A stretch of 64,000 bases of DNA from Vespa crabro. Taxonomy: Eukaryota; Arthropoda; Insecta; Hymenoptera; Vespidae. Positions 13,089 through 25,910 of this stretch are shown piece after piece. Under the pieces are notes generated by a model. The model was given only the letters and a program-made list of their open reading frames with translations. It did not search any database and was not told the DNA's origin. The position numbers and the translations under genes are program-made. Numbering within the stretch: position 1 is the first letter of the stretch; every line of letters begins with the position of its first letter. The DNA is taken from positions 23,640,672 to 23,704,671 of the forward strand of contig NC_060955.1 of assembly GCF_910589235.1 (NCBI RefSeq), read 5' to 3'.

Positions 13089-15857
13089 AAGATATATCCA
13101 CGAGCTAATTGATCAATCGCAATGTCATTCTCTAATGCTTTAGGTTCTAACGATAAGTCAGTTATTGTGTGGGATCTAACAGGACACCTAACTATCGATT
13201 CTGAACTTATACGACACGGTGTTCCTAAGTTATTATTAAATGAACGTGGAAAGGTAGGTAAACTTGTTTGATATAGACTTACGATGCTTAAGGTCACGAT
13301 GATTCATTTATTTTATTAGAATGCTATACACGAGCACGATGTAGTACAGAATGCGGAATCATCTGGGAACGAAGTGAAATTAATTCAGAGAATTGATGAT
13401 CATGGTGGGGCGGTCAATGGCGTTGCTTTTTATGGGAATCATTTGATAGCTTCTGTTTCAGGGTTTGTTCATGAATATTTATGTCTTGTAAAGAAAAAAA
13501 AAAAAAAAAGATCCCTTTGATAATCGAAATTTATTTTGTTAATTTAGGGATAAATTGGTACGTGTATGGGGTATTGAAAAAAATGAGGAAGACGAGGAGG
13601 ATATAAGATTTCAAGAGAAATCTTTCAGTCCTTTGGAAGGCCATAAGTATAGCGTAAATTACGTAGAATTTAGTCCTTGCGGTACGATGCTTGCCTCGTG
13701 TTCATTGGACGGTACCACAATAGTTTGGAATACTGAGGTAACTTAAATAGACTTTTTCCCTTCATTCTAATAACACAAATTGATTTCATTAAGACAATGT
13801 TAATCTTGATCATTGTCATAGAACGGTGGACATGCAAGAGGATCGTTCGTTAATTCTGGATCGGGGCTTCGCGTTTGTCGTTGGTCTCCAGATGGTACCA
13901 AAATAGCAACAGCTGGGGACGATGAAAAAACGACATTATGGAACATGGATAGTATGGAACACTTACAGTATGTTTATTTGAAAAGAAAAAATTAACAATT
14001 CGATATATTCTTTATGGATATTACATATCTATGCGATATCAAAGATACTAAAGATACTATCGTGTGACTTAAGATTATCTTTCAGAATTTTCGAAGGTCA
14101 TGCCGATGCGATTACATCGATAGCGTTTACCCACGATTCGCGTTATTTGGCAACAGCTTGTAACGAGGGTACATGGAGATTGTTCGATATTCTTAATGAA
14201 AAAACAGAATCAGCATTATTGGTTTGCGACGAAGCGCATGATTTAGGTGTACAAGGATGCGACTTTAGTCCAACTGGTTCTATAGGCGCTAGTACGTTTT
14301 AATAAATGATGATTGTATTGTAAAGAGAAAACATAGAAATAATTTTTTTTCTGTTTGATTGACACATCTCTTTGATGTTTTCTTTTTTTCTTTTTCTTTT
14401 TTTTTTTTTTTTTTTTTTTATTCCTATAGGAGGTGACTCTAATTTGAATAACAACAAACAGACATATCTATTAGCGACATGTGGAAACGATTCTCTCGTT
14501 AAATTATGGCAATTAACTATTTCTAATAAGGAAGATGATTCTATAGATTGTATGGGAACAAGCGATTGTAATATTAACTTCAAAGAAAAAAGAACATTCG
14601 CCGGTCATGGTGGCAATGTTATGGACGTACGTTTCTCTCCGATTCATGGAGAAATTTTAGGAAGCGTTGCTACCGATAGGACAGCACGTATATGGAGCAT
14701 CGTAAGCATTTAAATATTTCTATTTATAGTATTAATTTATTTATTTATCTTTATTAAAAGAAATAAGATTAATGGAGCAAATATGTTTACAGTTTTCCGG
14801 AGCTTGTTTATACGTCCTCGAAGATCACGAAAGTCTCGTAACGTCATGCGCATTCTCCGAAGATACATCTTTATTCATTACAGGTTTGTTCTGTATTGTT
14901 TTTCAAATGTTACGTTACGTTCTATTGCATAAACGTGTATATATACATACCTATTGCACAAATAATTACAACCAAACTAGTACTTCACACTGTGAATCGT
15001 ATTCCATTTTTAGGCTCATTAGACAAGACCGTTTTAGTATGGAGGATACCTCATCAATTGGTATCTCAAAGTATATTGATCGATAGTTTAAAACAAAATA
15101 GAAAAAAGGTAAAATATAAATGCGCCCTGTTGAAATTTAAAAGAAAAAAAAAAAAAAAAAAAAAGAAAAAACTTAATATTGTGAAAATTTTAGTTAACTG
15201 ATTGGAGGGTCGACGACACTTTGAAATGGTTGAATGAAATAGGATTATCAAAATTAATGAAAAGAGCTCATACATGTGTATTAACGGGACGACAATTGTT
15301 GAGTATTCCGGTCCATGAATTATTAATTAAACTCGATCTCGAGAACGACGAGGAGGTATACGAACTCTCATTTTAATTTAATGACAATAAAAATTCAACG
15401 ATCGTACGTTTCTTTTTTTTTTTTTTTTTTTATTTTCTTTTTATTATTAAATATATATTTGATTTCCAAAGATGGCCGAAATATTCAAGAAACAATTGTA
15501 CTGGTTAAAAAAAGAGGACGCTAATGCAATGGAGATCTCGGACGAAACAGAAATACCACATGAATTTTTGTGTCCCATAACACACGAGATAATGAAAGAA
15601 CCAGTTCAATGTTCAGGTATATAAATATTATTAATTTTTCATCCTAAATCAAATATAATTATAATATAAGATTTGAATAATTATATATTATGTTAGATGG
15701 ATTTACGTATGAGAGAGCGGCGATAAACGAATGGTTCTTGTGTGGTAAATATACAAGTCCAATGACGAATGAACCATTACACGATACTACTTTTACACCA
15801 AACATTAATCTGAGAAATGCAATATGTATACTTCTTCATGGTAACGAGCCGGAATAA
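11137..15857 (+). CDS. WDSUB1: WD repeat, SAM and U-box domain protein (WDSUB1-like) with a duplicated WD40 propeller
   Basis: Seventeen exons: 11137-11246, 11453-11624, 11973-12118, 12266-12498, 12591-12829, 12919-13009, 13144-13253, 13320-13462, 13548-13737, 13822-13967, 14086-14291, 14430-14701, 14793-14883, 15014-15108, 15194-15355, 15472-15616 and 15697-15857. They close in frame at 2712 bases, or 903 residues, about twice the roughly 475 known for vertebrate WDSUB1. Residues 1-367 and 368-748 are two WD40 propellers whose exons match one to one in phase. A SAM domain follows (about 749-815, starting LTDWRVDDTLKWLNEIGL), then a U-box (about 828-902; FLCPITHEIMKEPV, DGFTYER, SPMTNEPL), which should recruit an E2 for ubiquitin ligation. 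Intron 3 has a GC donor. An alternative in-frame ATG lies at 11146. No in-frame ATG separates the two propellers in exon 8, which argues for one fused gene. Confidence 0.9.
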
Positions 15858-16548
15858 TATATATTTTTAAGATAAATCAGTTCTGTCAATAATCTTTGAA
15901 GAGATAAATTATAATTCTTTTTATTATTAGCTGAGTATATACATATACAAGCATTTACACATAATAAGATCTATTAAATACGAAGATACAATACACATAA
16001 TGTATTTACATCATATATGCTGTTAGTGGACCAATCGTATTATACATTGAACAACAAGCAAGTCTTGAAATATTTTCAGTTGTTATAAACTTATTCTAAT
16101 CTTTATTAATTATGTCAATATATATATTTGTATTTTTATATTGTTATTATGAAATACGTTAAACGTATTTTACTGAAGTATTATTGGAAAACAAAAGATA
16201 TGAACATATAGAAAAATCAAACATGATAATCATGATTACATCGTCTGTGTGTATATATGTACATATATATATATATATACACATGGTAATTATATTGCAG
16301 AACTAATAAGAGCGAAATGGTCCACAGTATAGTTCATTATGTATAGTATCATAAAAGAAAACAATATGTAAATGATTTAGAATTTCATTTACGAAAATAT
16401 AAAAAGAATCATTGAAGACTCATAAAATATAAGATGATACTATCATAGGATATACATACATAGAAAATATTATAAACGTTGATAATAATATGAGTATGTT
16501 ATGTATATTTTATGAAAATATGATACACTAGCATGCATATATATATAC

Positions 16549-16594
<46 letters not shown>

Positions 16595-17200
16595 ATGTAT
16601 GTATATGTATATATAGTGACCTGATGTACAGGAATAGTACAATTTCATATTAATATTATCGACAATCTTCGTGGATTAAAAAGGACAAGAAAAATTGTAC
16701 CAACGTATATGCACTTATATGTTGTATTATCTCTGAGCGCGTATATATTATACATATCGAATCGATGAGAATTTTGTAGAAGTTGTAAACACAAGTAAAA
16801 CTACATGATGATGATGATGATGATGACGACGAAGACGACGGCGATGATGTTATTCGTTAAATTTTAAACTTCTTAAAGTGAAAATCTATCGAAAACAAAG
16901 TTTTGGTAAATGTTTCACTAAAATCTTCACACATAAACGATTTTTATATAACGTATATAATTAACGTCACGTTTTTGATATTTATGCAATCTCTGAAGGA
17001 TATGCATACTCATATCTTGTATAGAGCCATGTATTATTACATAAAATTATTAGTGAATTAATAATTTTTTTAGTGAATATTTTTTTTCTTATTTGAATGT
17101 TAAAAATGATAATAGTTACGTACTTATATTGTACATACCTAGACTACATACATACATACATATTTAAAATGATTCAATTCAATATATTTGAATATTAAAG

Positions 17201-17236
<36 letters not shown>

Positions 17237-17359
17237 AAAATTTGTATGTATATTTCTGTGATAAAATATATTAATTCGGTTGAATTGTTGTTTACGAGAG
17301 ATATAATCAAAGAATATGTTTGCGATAAAATAATATAAATTGTTAATTTTATTAATATA

Positions 17360-17376
17360 CATATATATACATATAC

Positions 17377-17435
<59 letters not shown>
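17360..17435. repeat. (TA)n microsatellite
   Basis: About 75 bases of alternating TA with a few C interruptions at the left end. Confidence 0.9.
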
Positions 17436-17439
<4 letters not shown>

Positions 17440-17677
17440 TGTACAATCGAGCTTTGTTAATGTTACGATATTATGTTATTACTATGGCGTGCTCATTGTA
17501 CGGTTATCACTAATAAATACACAAAATTTCCACCAATAAAAATAGAATTAATAATATTCATTTCAAAATTAAATGTTAAAAGGAAAAAAAACAATGGCTC
17601 GGGGCGGCGGGGCGGGAGGGAGAGGAAATTCGAAAGAACCGCCATAAGACCTATAAAATCGTGATCCTATTGGTTGT

Positions 17678-17693
17678 CGCCTAGATGGCGCTA
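17678..17693 (+). promoter_or_regulatory. CTCF-like insulator motif upstream of Mlc-c
   Basis: The sequence cgcctagatggcgcta resembles the animal CTCF core (AGRTGGCGC followed by TA), about 530 bases upstream of the Mlc-c start. An inverted CCAAT box (attgg) lies immediately before it at about 17669-17673. This is a motif match only; occupancy is unknown. Confidence 0.35.
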
Positions 17694-18210
17694 TATTCAA
17701 TTGTTCGATTTGTAAACGTAGATTGTAATAAAGAAAGTTAAACGTAATGAAATATTATTATCAAAAATTTAGAAAAATCTTGACAGATCATTGAAGTAAA
17801 GATTGATTTTAATTCATTGGTCGAATTAAGTTAAAACTATATTTATTTTCACGAGTGATAGGGGAAAAAATAAAAGATTAGCAAAGAAAAAAATTTGAAA
17901 CGTTCGTGAGTCACTTCCGTTTTCTGGGTAGAGCGACTACGTCACCATATGTGACGCTGCTGCATATAGAGAGACGATCGAAAAGAAACGAAGTTTGGCA
18001 CCGCCTGTTGACAGGATACGTGTGAACGTCGCTCTACGTATTATAACGCGAGTGTTTAGAAATAATAATAAGAAAAAAAAAGATATATCTATATATATAT
18101 ATATACATACATAATACATATATATATATATACATACATATACGTATACACACGCAGAGAGACACGAACACAGGAGATACACATAAAAAAAAAAAAGTAA
18201 AAAAATAAAA

Positions 18211-19622
18211 ATGGTAAGTCGTATTTATCTTGAGAATTTTCGTAAGTTAGAAAAACGTTGACTCAAAAGATCACTCGTAAAAATGAATCTAAACTTGATC
18301 TGAACGTGTCGTTTCTGTGTTCTCAGGCATCTTACTCGGAGGATCAGCTGGCAGGTAAGTGAACGGTGTATCCCGAACAAGTAGAGAGATTAAAGAGGGG
18401 TACTCGCTTTTTTCTCGATCTTTAATTCAGGTCAAGAGTATCCTTGCCTTTTTAGACACACCCCGTTTGCCACGGGCTACTCGTATCGAGGACTACCTTT
18501 TATGGTTCTATCTTTGAAAGCGAGAGGCGTCCAATCGTTTAAAGATCATTCCGGCAAAGATCGTTCGCACTTTTATCCACTTTGTTCGCGGATTTAATCT
18601 CGTTCGAACGTCTCTCCCGGTATCAACGTTACTTTCTTTCTTCATTCTCTTTTTCACTTTCTATTTCTCTTTTGGGATAAAGTTGATACGATCATTAGTA
18701 ATATCATTAGAAATAATAGAAGAAATATATTCTTTCATTTCCTTTCCGTTGGATTAATTTTGTTTGATTTCTTTTTTTTTTGCCTTCTATTAACTTATTT
18801 TAAAATGACAATGATTCATATATATTAGTGTTAACAAATAAAAGAACATTCAATGTAATTGAATCTTTCTATAGCTATTGTGAGTTTTAAAATACGTTAA
18901 GTTCAATTGATTAGGCAGAATGTATGGATACAGTTATCAGGAATTGACTAATAGGATGATGTCATCTATGGAGGGTAATTAGATTTGATATTATTTAAAA
19001 GTATTCTATGATTTGGCCATTACTTTTGTTTGATAACATTGAGAAGAAATAAGTCATTAGAACAATAAATTTTATATAGATAATAAGATAGTTTAAACTT
19101 ATCTTAGAGTTTCAGGAAGCATTTCAGCTCTTTGATAGCCGTGGTGATGGAAAAATTCATGTCGCTCAAATTGGTGATGCATTGCGTGCACTTGGACAAA
19201 ACCCTACGGAATCGGATGTAAAGAAATTCACTCACCAACACAAACCAGATGAACGGATTAGCTTCGAAGTATTTTTACCAATTTATCAAGCCATCAGTAA
19301 ATCCCGTACGTCTGATACAGCTGATGATTTTATCGAAGGATTACGTCATTTTGATAAAGATGGAAATGGTTATATATCGTCTGCCGAATTGAGACATCTT
19401 CTAACAACATTGGGTAATTAAGGAATAAAACTTATAAATTAGTGACTATTCTTAGTGATATTCTCAGCTTTTTACAAAAAGCGGATGTAACAGGTATCTA
19501 CATCTTACCCTGCAGGTGAAAAATTAAGCGACGAAGAGGTAGAAACGTTACTAGCGGGCCACGAGGACTCACAGGGTAACATTAATTATGAAGACTTTGT
19601 CCGTCAAGTGATGTGCGGATAA
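18211..19622 (+). CDS. Mlc-c: Myosin essential light chain, cytoplasmic (Mlc-c)
   Basis: Four exons: 18211-18213 (the ATG alone), 18327-18354, 19108-19413 and 19516-19622, giving 444 bases and 147 residues, the family's exact length. It binds the neck of non-muscle and unconventional myosins as a calmodulin-like essential light chain. The opening MASYSEDQLAEFQEAFQLFD, the conserved ALGQNPTESDVKKF and DERISFEVFLPIYQAIS, and the closing YEDFVRQVMCG are nearly those of Drosophila Mlc-c. Of the EF-hand loops, DKDGNGYISSAE (about residues 93-104) keeps calcium-type side chains; the others are degenerate, as usual for essential light chains. Splitting the start codon alone onto exon 1 is common in this family. 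A possible 60-base cassette exon lies in the last long intron. A polyadenylation signal is at 20044-20049. Confidence 0.95.
18915..18974 (+). other. Possible in-frame cassette exon of Mlc-c
   Basis: Between acceptor ttgattag and donor GTAATT lie exactly 60 bases with phase 1 at both ends, matching the flanking Mlc-c introns. Inclusion would add 20 residues (GRMYGYSYQELTNRMMSSME) before EFQEAF. Alternatively its ATG could serve as a separate start. No transcript evidence is available. Confidence 0.35.
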
Positions 19623-20465
19623 ATAGTTACTTAATTTTGTACATGAAGTTATTAACATTTAATTTTTATAGTTCTCAAGTCTATTCAAACTTTTACTTTG
19701 GAAAACCTTCATATCATAGCGTATGCGTATAAAAATTTCTCTTTAAAGAAACTAATGCTACGTATCACATATTTTGTTATATATCATGGGGAGAAAACTA
19801 ACCATTTTTTCATGTAAGATTAAATATTAGTTAACAAATGGTAGAGATAAATGAAGATCTAGCGCATCGTGCCTTGACCTACTCCAATTTACGAGCATTT
19901 AGTGATATTGAGAGAAACACAAAACTGTAGATTGTGCGAACAAACACATTATAAGAATTTGACGTTTCCTTCACAATTTCATGAAGTTAGATTGAATTTT
20001 TCATCAAATTCCTACAATTCTGAGCCATCGATAAAGAGAATATAATAAAATTTCTTTATTTGCATTTATTAGCTCGCTATAAAAATCCATGCGCCGCTTT
20101 TACATAACTATGAGAAAAAAGTAAAAAGGAAGAAGAAAAAGAAAAACGAAAAGAAGAATAAAATTGTCATTTTATATTTACTTATTATATCTAATGTAAT
20201 TTTTATTTTCTTAAACGCTATAAAAAAAGAAAGGAAAAGAAAAGGAAAAAGACAAAAAGGAAAAAAAAGAAAAATTAATAAATAAAACGCTGTATGTTAA
20301 GATATAAATAAATAAATAAATTTACTCTATAATTATTTTAGCATTATAACGTACGACATCCTTAGTGGAATAAACCGATTAAAGTAAAGCCGATGATTAT
20401 GATTGAATCTTTCGTAGCGGTCACACAGTAATAAATCTGACTAATAGAGAAAATATAAGGGAAAA

Positions 20466-20512
<47 letters not shown>

Positions 20513-20856
20513 TCTATCACTCTTTCTCTCTCACTCTTTCTCTCTCACTCTTTCTCGACTAAGGGCGCAAGCGCTTTCAAGGAATATTTTCCGCGACTTT
20601 CATTCGCTGACGCGTTAGTGACGTCACGAGCGTCAAGGCCGAAAACGCGACGCAACAGTACAATATGGAACAACGTCGAGAACGACGGTTGTTCCAGTAA
20701 CGTTTCATACGTCCGAGCGGATGTTCTGTTTGTCAAGCGCGAGTAGAAAACTTGTGCCTCTCATAGGAATATCCTACTTTGCGTCGCTGAATAAGCGGAC
20801 ATTTCCCCGTGTGAAGTAGATTTAAAATACCGTCAAAATTATACGAAGAAAGAAGT
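19623..20856. other. Mlc-c 3' UTR and antizyme promoter
   Basis: The left half is A-rich 3' UTR of Mlc-c, with polyadenylation signals from 20044. A (CT)n repeat at about 20477-20511 is followed by a GC-richer stretch at about 20560-20820 that should be the core promoter and 5' UTR of antizyme exon 1A. A minus-strand ORF at 20545-20736 lies entirely within this promoter and is judged accidental. Confidence 0.6.
20619..20626. promoter_or_regulatory. CRE palindrome in the antizyme promoter
   Basis: A perfect TGACGTCA, the full CREB/ATF site, lies about 240 bases before the first antizyme ATG in a GC-rich block. It is consistent with stress- or cAMP-responsive control, but only the motif is seen. 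Confidence 0.5.
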
Positions 20857-22313
20857 ATGAGTATTAGTTCCAGCCTATTATTAAGTCATTGTGAAAGTAG
20901 TAAAAAAGGTGTAATAATGCCGAGTTTAGTTTCGAGTAATTGGTAAGTTGAAATGAGGTGAGCGCGTTACTGCGCCATTTTTGTCTTTGCTCTCTCGTGT
21001 TAGACGCCATCTTATATATCTTACACATATCGTAATTTCTATGTTCTTTCTTTCCTTTTTATTTTTATTTTTTTTATTTTTTTTATTTTTATTTTTATTT
21101 TTATTTATTTATTTATTTTTCTTTTCTTTTCTTTTGTTTCTTCTAATATATCTTCCTTTCTATGCACAGTCACGTCTCCTTGTTTCTGCTCTTATACTTC
21201 AAGATTCCAATAAGACTAATCTTTCTTGTGAACGAACGATTAAGTGAACTTGACCATATAATTAGACGTTCGCTTAGTGGAAAAGAAAAAAACCAAACAA
21301 ACAATAAATAAATAAAGAGTAAAATAATAGTATTCATAATAAAAAGGAAAAAAAGTATATATATATTTATGTATGTGTATATATATATATATATATACGC
21401 ATGAAATGAAACTCGAGAAAATTCTTATGTTACATGATTACATTTATGTAATTAAGCGATATTACTTTTTTCATCCGAATTTATTGTTTCTAATAATTTT
21501 ATTGATATCAGAAATGACTCAGAGTAATCTCTGCAACCTCTTTCCGATTAGATTTTTCAAATATTTTTTTTCTTGTCTTTCTCCCTCTCTCCCTCTCTCT
21601 CCCTCTCTCTCTCTCTCTCTCTTTATCTCTTACTACCTGAAAGTCGGGGATTTTTCTTTCTTTCTTTCTTTCTTTCTTTTTTTCTTTCTTTATATAATAA
21701 AAAAGTATACCAGTGAAATATAAGATAATCGTTTATTCTGCAATACGACACACTAATTAATTAATTAAATATTACTGAAAACATACTGATAATTATTCTT
21801 ATCATTGGTTGCGTCGTTCGAAACGAATTTAACGGCTCGGAGAGGGGAAAAAGTGTACGAGTTATCATGGAAATGTACGAATGTTTCTAGAAAAGCATGA
21901 TTCAATATTTTTTTTTTTATTTTTTCTTTTTTTTTTTGTTACACATAACTTTGAAAAACTTTTTTAATAGGAATATACAATTTCAAAATCGTTTCCTTTG
22001 TCTTATTGTATATGTCATAAATTTGTCATCAATTTCGTCGATATGGGACATCCTATAATTTATGTTTATAAACGATCAAGCATGAAGATCGGATCGAGAG
22101 AAAAAAAAAATGAAAGAGAGAGAAAACAATTTTAAGTGTCGGATAAATTTTAATCGTTGGATTTTATCGAATTACTGCCATGTTTATTGTGTATGTCTCT
22201 TTGTATGTATACATTACATACGTTTATATGCGTGACACTGAAAGAAACTTAGTCTTCATCGGTTTCCTATAAATCCTATTATTTTATTTAGGAATATTAT
22301 GTCACATGATTGC

Positions 22314-22346
<33 letters not shown>

Positions 22347-22900
22347 GCGAAATGTATTATGCGTGTGCGCGCGCGCGCGTGCACGCGTGTTTGTAATACG
22401 TATAACCTGTTAATTGTTTATATGGACTTCCGCCTTTAATATTATCTAACAGTCATCGTACAAAAAATTAATATAAGGCACTATCTAACACAAAAATGTT
22501 GAATAAGAGAAGTTCATTGTATGGCTTTGAACAAAGAAATTAATCGAGTTTATTATGACGAAGTAAAAGTAGGTCAATTTTTTTTTCAATTATATATATT
22601 GTATATTATATTTTTTTTTTTATTATGTGTGTGTGTGTGTGTGTGTGTGTATGTATATATGATAAAAATATAAATCTATAATAATATATAAATTTAAAAT
22701 CTAAATATATAAATGTCAATATCAAAAGAAAAAAAAAATTGTAAGTGCCCGTGTGACCCTATTTTATATATAATATATATGATCGTATTATGTGTATATA
22801 TATAATGAAAAATATATACATGCACGCAATTGGTTACACGTAATTGGTTACTAGAAAAATATTGACCTTATTTTATTTCACCATAGTAACTTTCTTATAA

Positions 22901-22936
<36 letters not shown>

Positions 22937-23326
22937 TTTTGTTTTGTTTTTAGAGTTGTTTCCTCTCTCGATTGATTGTATAAATAATTTGTCGAAGAGA
23001 ACTGTTAGTAGTACTTGCTATAATAGTTCGAAGTTTCGATCGAAACAAAAGCGTTTGCCTGCTGATGGTAAACCGGTTTTCAGATCTGATGTACGAATAT
23101 TCCGTTAGGTGCAGCGGCAATTTCGTTTTTCTTTTTAACACAATGTCTATCGGCATACGTGTCTCTGCTCACGCACGCGTTCACGTTCCTCGTCTACTTC
23201 TTTCTGTGTTTATTCGATGACGACAAAGTCCTCATTCGATGACATTCTAAGCATTGGAAATTTCCTATCTCACGATGATACACATCCCTTCTCTTTTCTC
23301 AGAGAGTGAAATCTCTTTTATCTTTT

Positions 23327-23385
<59 letters not shown>

Positions 23386-24423
23386 TTCTCTTTAAATAAA
23401 TAAATAAAATTCACTTTATATTCGTAATAAATTTGTTTAATTAAAAATTATTTATTATGATCCTTTTATGTATATACAATATACATAATATATAATGATA
23501 TATATATATATATAATAATATATAATAATACTATGTATATACATTATAATATACGAACTCTATATATAGTAAAATCATAATTGAGAGTAGAATAAAATGA
23601 AATAAAATAAAAAAAAAAAAAATTAAAATAAAATTTTTATAATCTCTAAATTTATATCGTGTTTAACTACAATATAAAAGAAAATAATAATAATAAATAA
23701 ATAAATAAATAAATGAAAAATAAAAAGAAGCACTTTCTTTCAGACACTTTATATTTTTAATAAATCTGTCTGATAAAAAAATTAAATCAACAATGACTTT
23801 TAATAATTTCTTATTTAACATTGAAAGTAATTATATACACCAACCCACACACACATACACGCGCGCGCGCGCGTATATATAGTATGAGAATTATAATGAA
23901 GAATAAAATGAAATAAAATTCCTTTAAAGAAGACCCGATGGTATTTATAACCTCAAAAAGGAATTTTTTTCTTTTTTTTTTTTTTATGCCAACGTAAAAA
24001 TACATATATATTTCTCACCTCAAGATTGACATTATTATATAGAATTCAAGTATAAAAATAAGTTTGATAGATTTATGGAATAACTTGATATCTTTATAAT
24101 TATCGATAGTAAGTTTATTCTGACGTATTTATTTATGTACATATATGGATATATGAAAGTGTATTAAGAAAAAACGGTATAGAAATGTAAAGAAATATAA
24201 GACTGGCGCCATTTTCCATTTAACATGTATTTCGATTGTTTTGGAATAATATTGGGAAGATCGAACAGATGTATCGATATATCGATCTGTCGATTACATT
24301 AGAAGGTAACTACATCGTGGAAACTTGTACGTTTCTCGTCGATATTTTTATTGGCGAATGATGCATTAAATATTTTCTAAGAATAACGGTTACCGATCTC
24401 TTTAGAAAGAGAATAAGAGGGGG

Positions 24424-24494
<71 letters not shown>

Positions 24495-24747
24495 AAGAGA
24501 GATTGTGGAAGGGATGGTAGTTCTCGCAGTAAACACTTCTTATATAATCCCTATTGTCTTCGTTCATTAAGCTAGTTGAATTTATTCGATCAAAGACATT
24601 AAAAAGGTTTTGTTCGGACAAATATTATACATACATGCATATCTATATACATATGCATGTATATATCGATGCACACGTGAAAATATAAGACAACTGTTTG
24701 CATCGTTGTTATCTTTATCTTGCATCATTCTGTGCTTATCACAATAA

Positions 24748-24785
<38 letters not shown>

Positions 24786-25495
24786 GCCATCCGCATGATA
24801 CTAAATAACGTGGAATATTACCGACCGTTGACAATTTAAGCTGATTCATTTTTATTATATCGTGACTTGACAGTCGAGAATCATATGCTTGTAAAAAAAG
24901 AAGGAAAAAAAAAAAAGAACAAACAAACATTCGTAAGACAAAAATGATACCCACGTATGTACCTGACAATTTGTTACACGATATCCACAGACACACACAC
25001 ATTTTGATAACAGTATGGTCGTTTGTCGATCTGTTTATATTGTTGTTATTTCTTTTTTTCTTTCTTCCTTTATTCTTTTTTTTTTTTCTTTTTCTTCTTT
25101 CTTTTCCCCTACTTTATTTCATATTTTCGCGGAAACTCACGATCGATTTCTATTTTCGTTTGGTTTATAAAAAAAAAAAAAAGAAAAAAAAAAAAAAAGA
25201 AAAAAAAAATCAATACCTTTTTATGATCCCCCTTATCGATGACTTTTCTCCTTTCTATGTTATATTATCATTATTTCCAAATATAAAACGCAACGTGGTC
25301 GGATAGCTTTTTTAATAATGTAGTTATCTATGTACGTATTTTAACGTATCTACGTGTGTTCATATCTGTGCGTCTAAATATACGAGTTCGAATTTCATTG
25401 TTGAGATATATTTCAGATAAATGATATACATATAATCGTGGTCACGACCATCGATGTTTATCGGCGTATCGATAACTTTTATAATAAGTAAATTG

Positions 25496-25538
<43 letters not shown>

Positions 25539-25616
25539 TTTGTTTACGTTGCTCGATTATCAATTAATAAACTATATTCTTAATGATTTAGTCATTCGCT
25601 TTAGATAAAGAGAGAA

Positions 25617-25650
<34 letters not shown>

Positions 25651-25877
25651 TGAGATAAATAGCATAATGGCGAACACGGAATTATACAACGTAATAGTTT
25701 CGATTAGGAATACTGTTTTTAGCATTTTGTCTGGGGATTGGTAAAAGATTTTGGCTGAATTCGTGATACGAAGAAACGCGTCATCTTCGTACATTTATTT
25801 CTTCTCGTTCTTCTTTAGTTCCACGTAAAATACATACGTGCGCTTGTCCACAGACACACACACATACATACATACAT

Positions 25878-25910
<33 letters not shown>

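Larger units (their letters stand above)
15858..18210. other. WDSUB1 3' region and Mlc-c upstream region
   Basis: No gene seen. Long (TA)n tracts lie at about 16550-16590, 17200-17240 and 17360-17435. A GAT/GAC array runs from about 16803 to 16850. A short GC-rich island at about 17593-17640 and a CTCF-like motif at 17678-17693 precede Mlc-c. The sequence from about 17930 to 18060 looks like the Mlc-c core promoter and 5' UTR. Confidence 0.55.

Noticed and set aside
13254..13462. Possibility that the second WD40 block is a separate downstream gene starting near exon 8
   Set aside because: Exon 8 has no in-frame ATG. Its out-of-frame ATGs hit a stop at once, and exons 7 and 8 join cleanly in phase 0.
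17195..17446. Ile/Tyr-repeat ORF
   Set aside because: It is simply a translated TA microsatellite, like those at 24582-24785, 25360-25563 and 62389-62634.
20545..20736. Minus-strand 63-codon ORF
   Set aside because: It lies within the GC-rich antizyme promoter/5' UTR on the opposite strand and has no recognisable domain.
22950..23156. Minus-strand 68-codon ORF in antizyme intron 1
   Set aside because: No domain, no splice context and no neighbouring exons; more likely regulatory DNA.
24310..24621. Ser/Leu-repeat ORF
   Set aside because: Translation of a GA/CT microsatellite.
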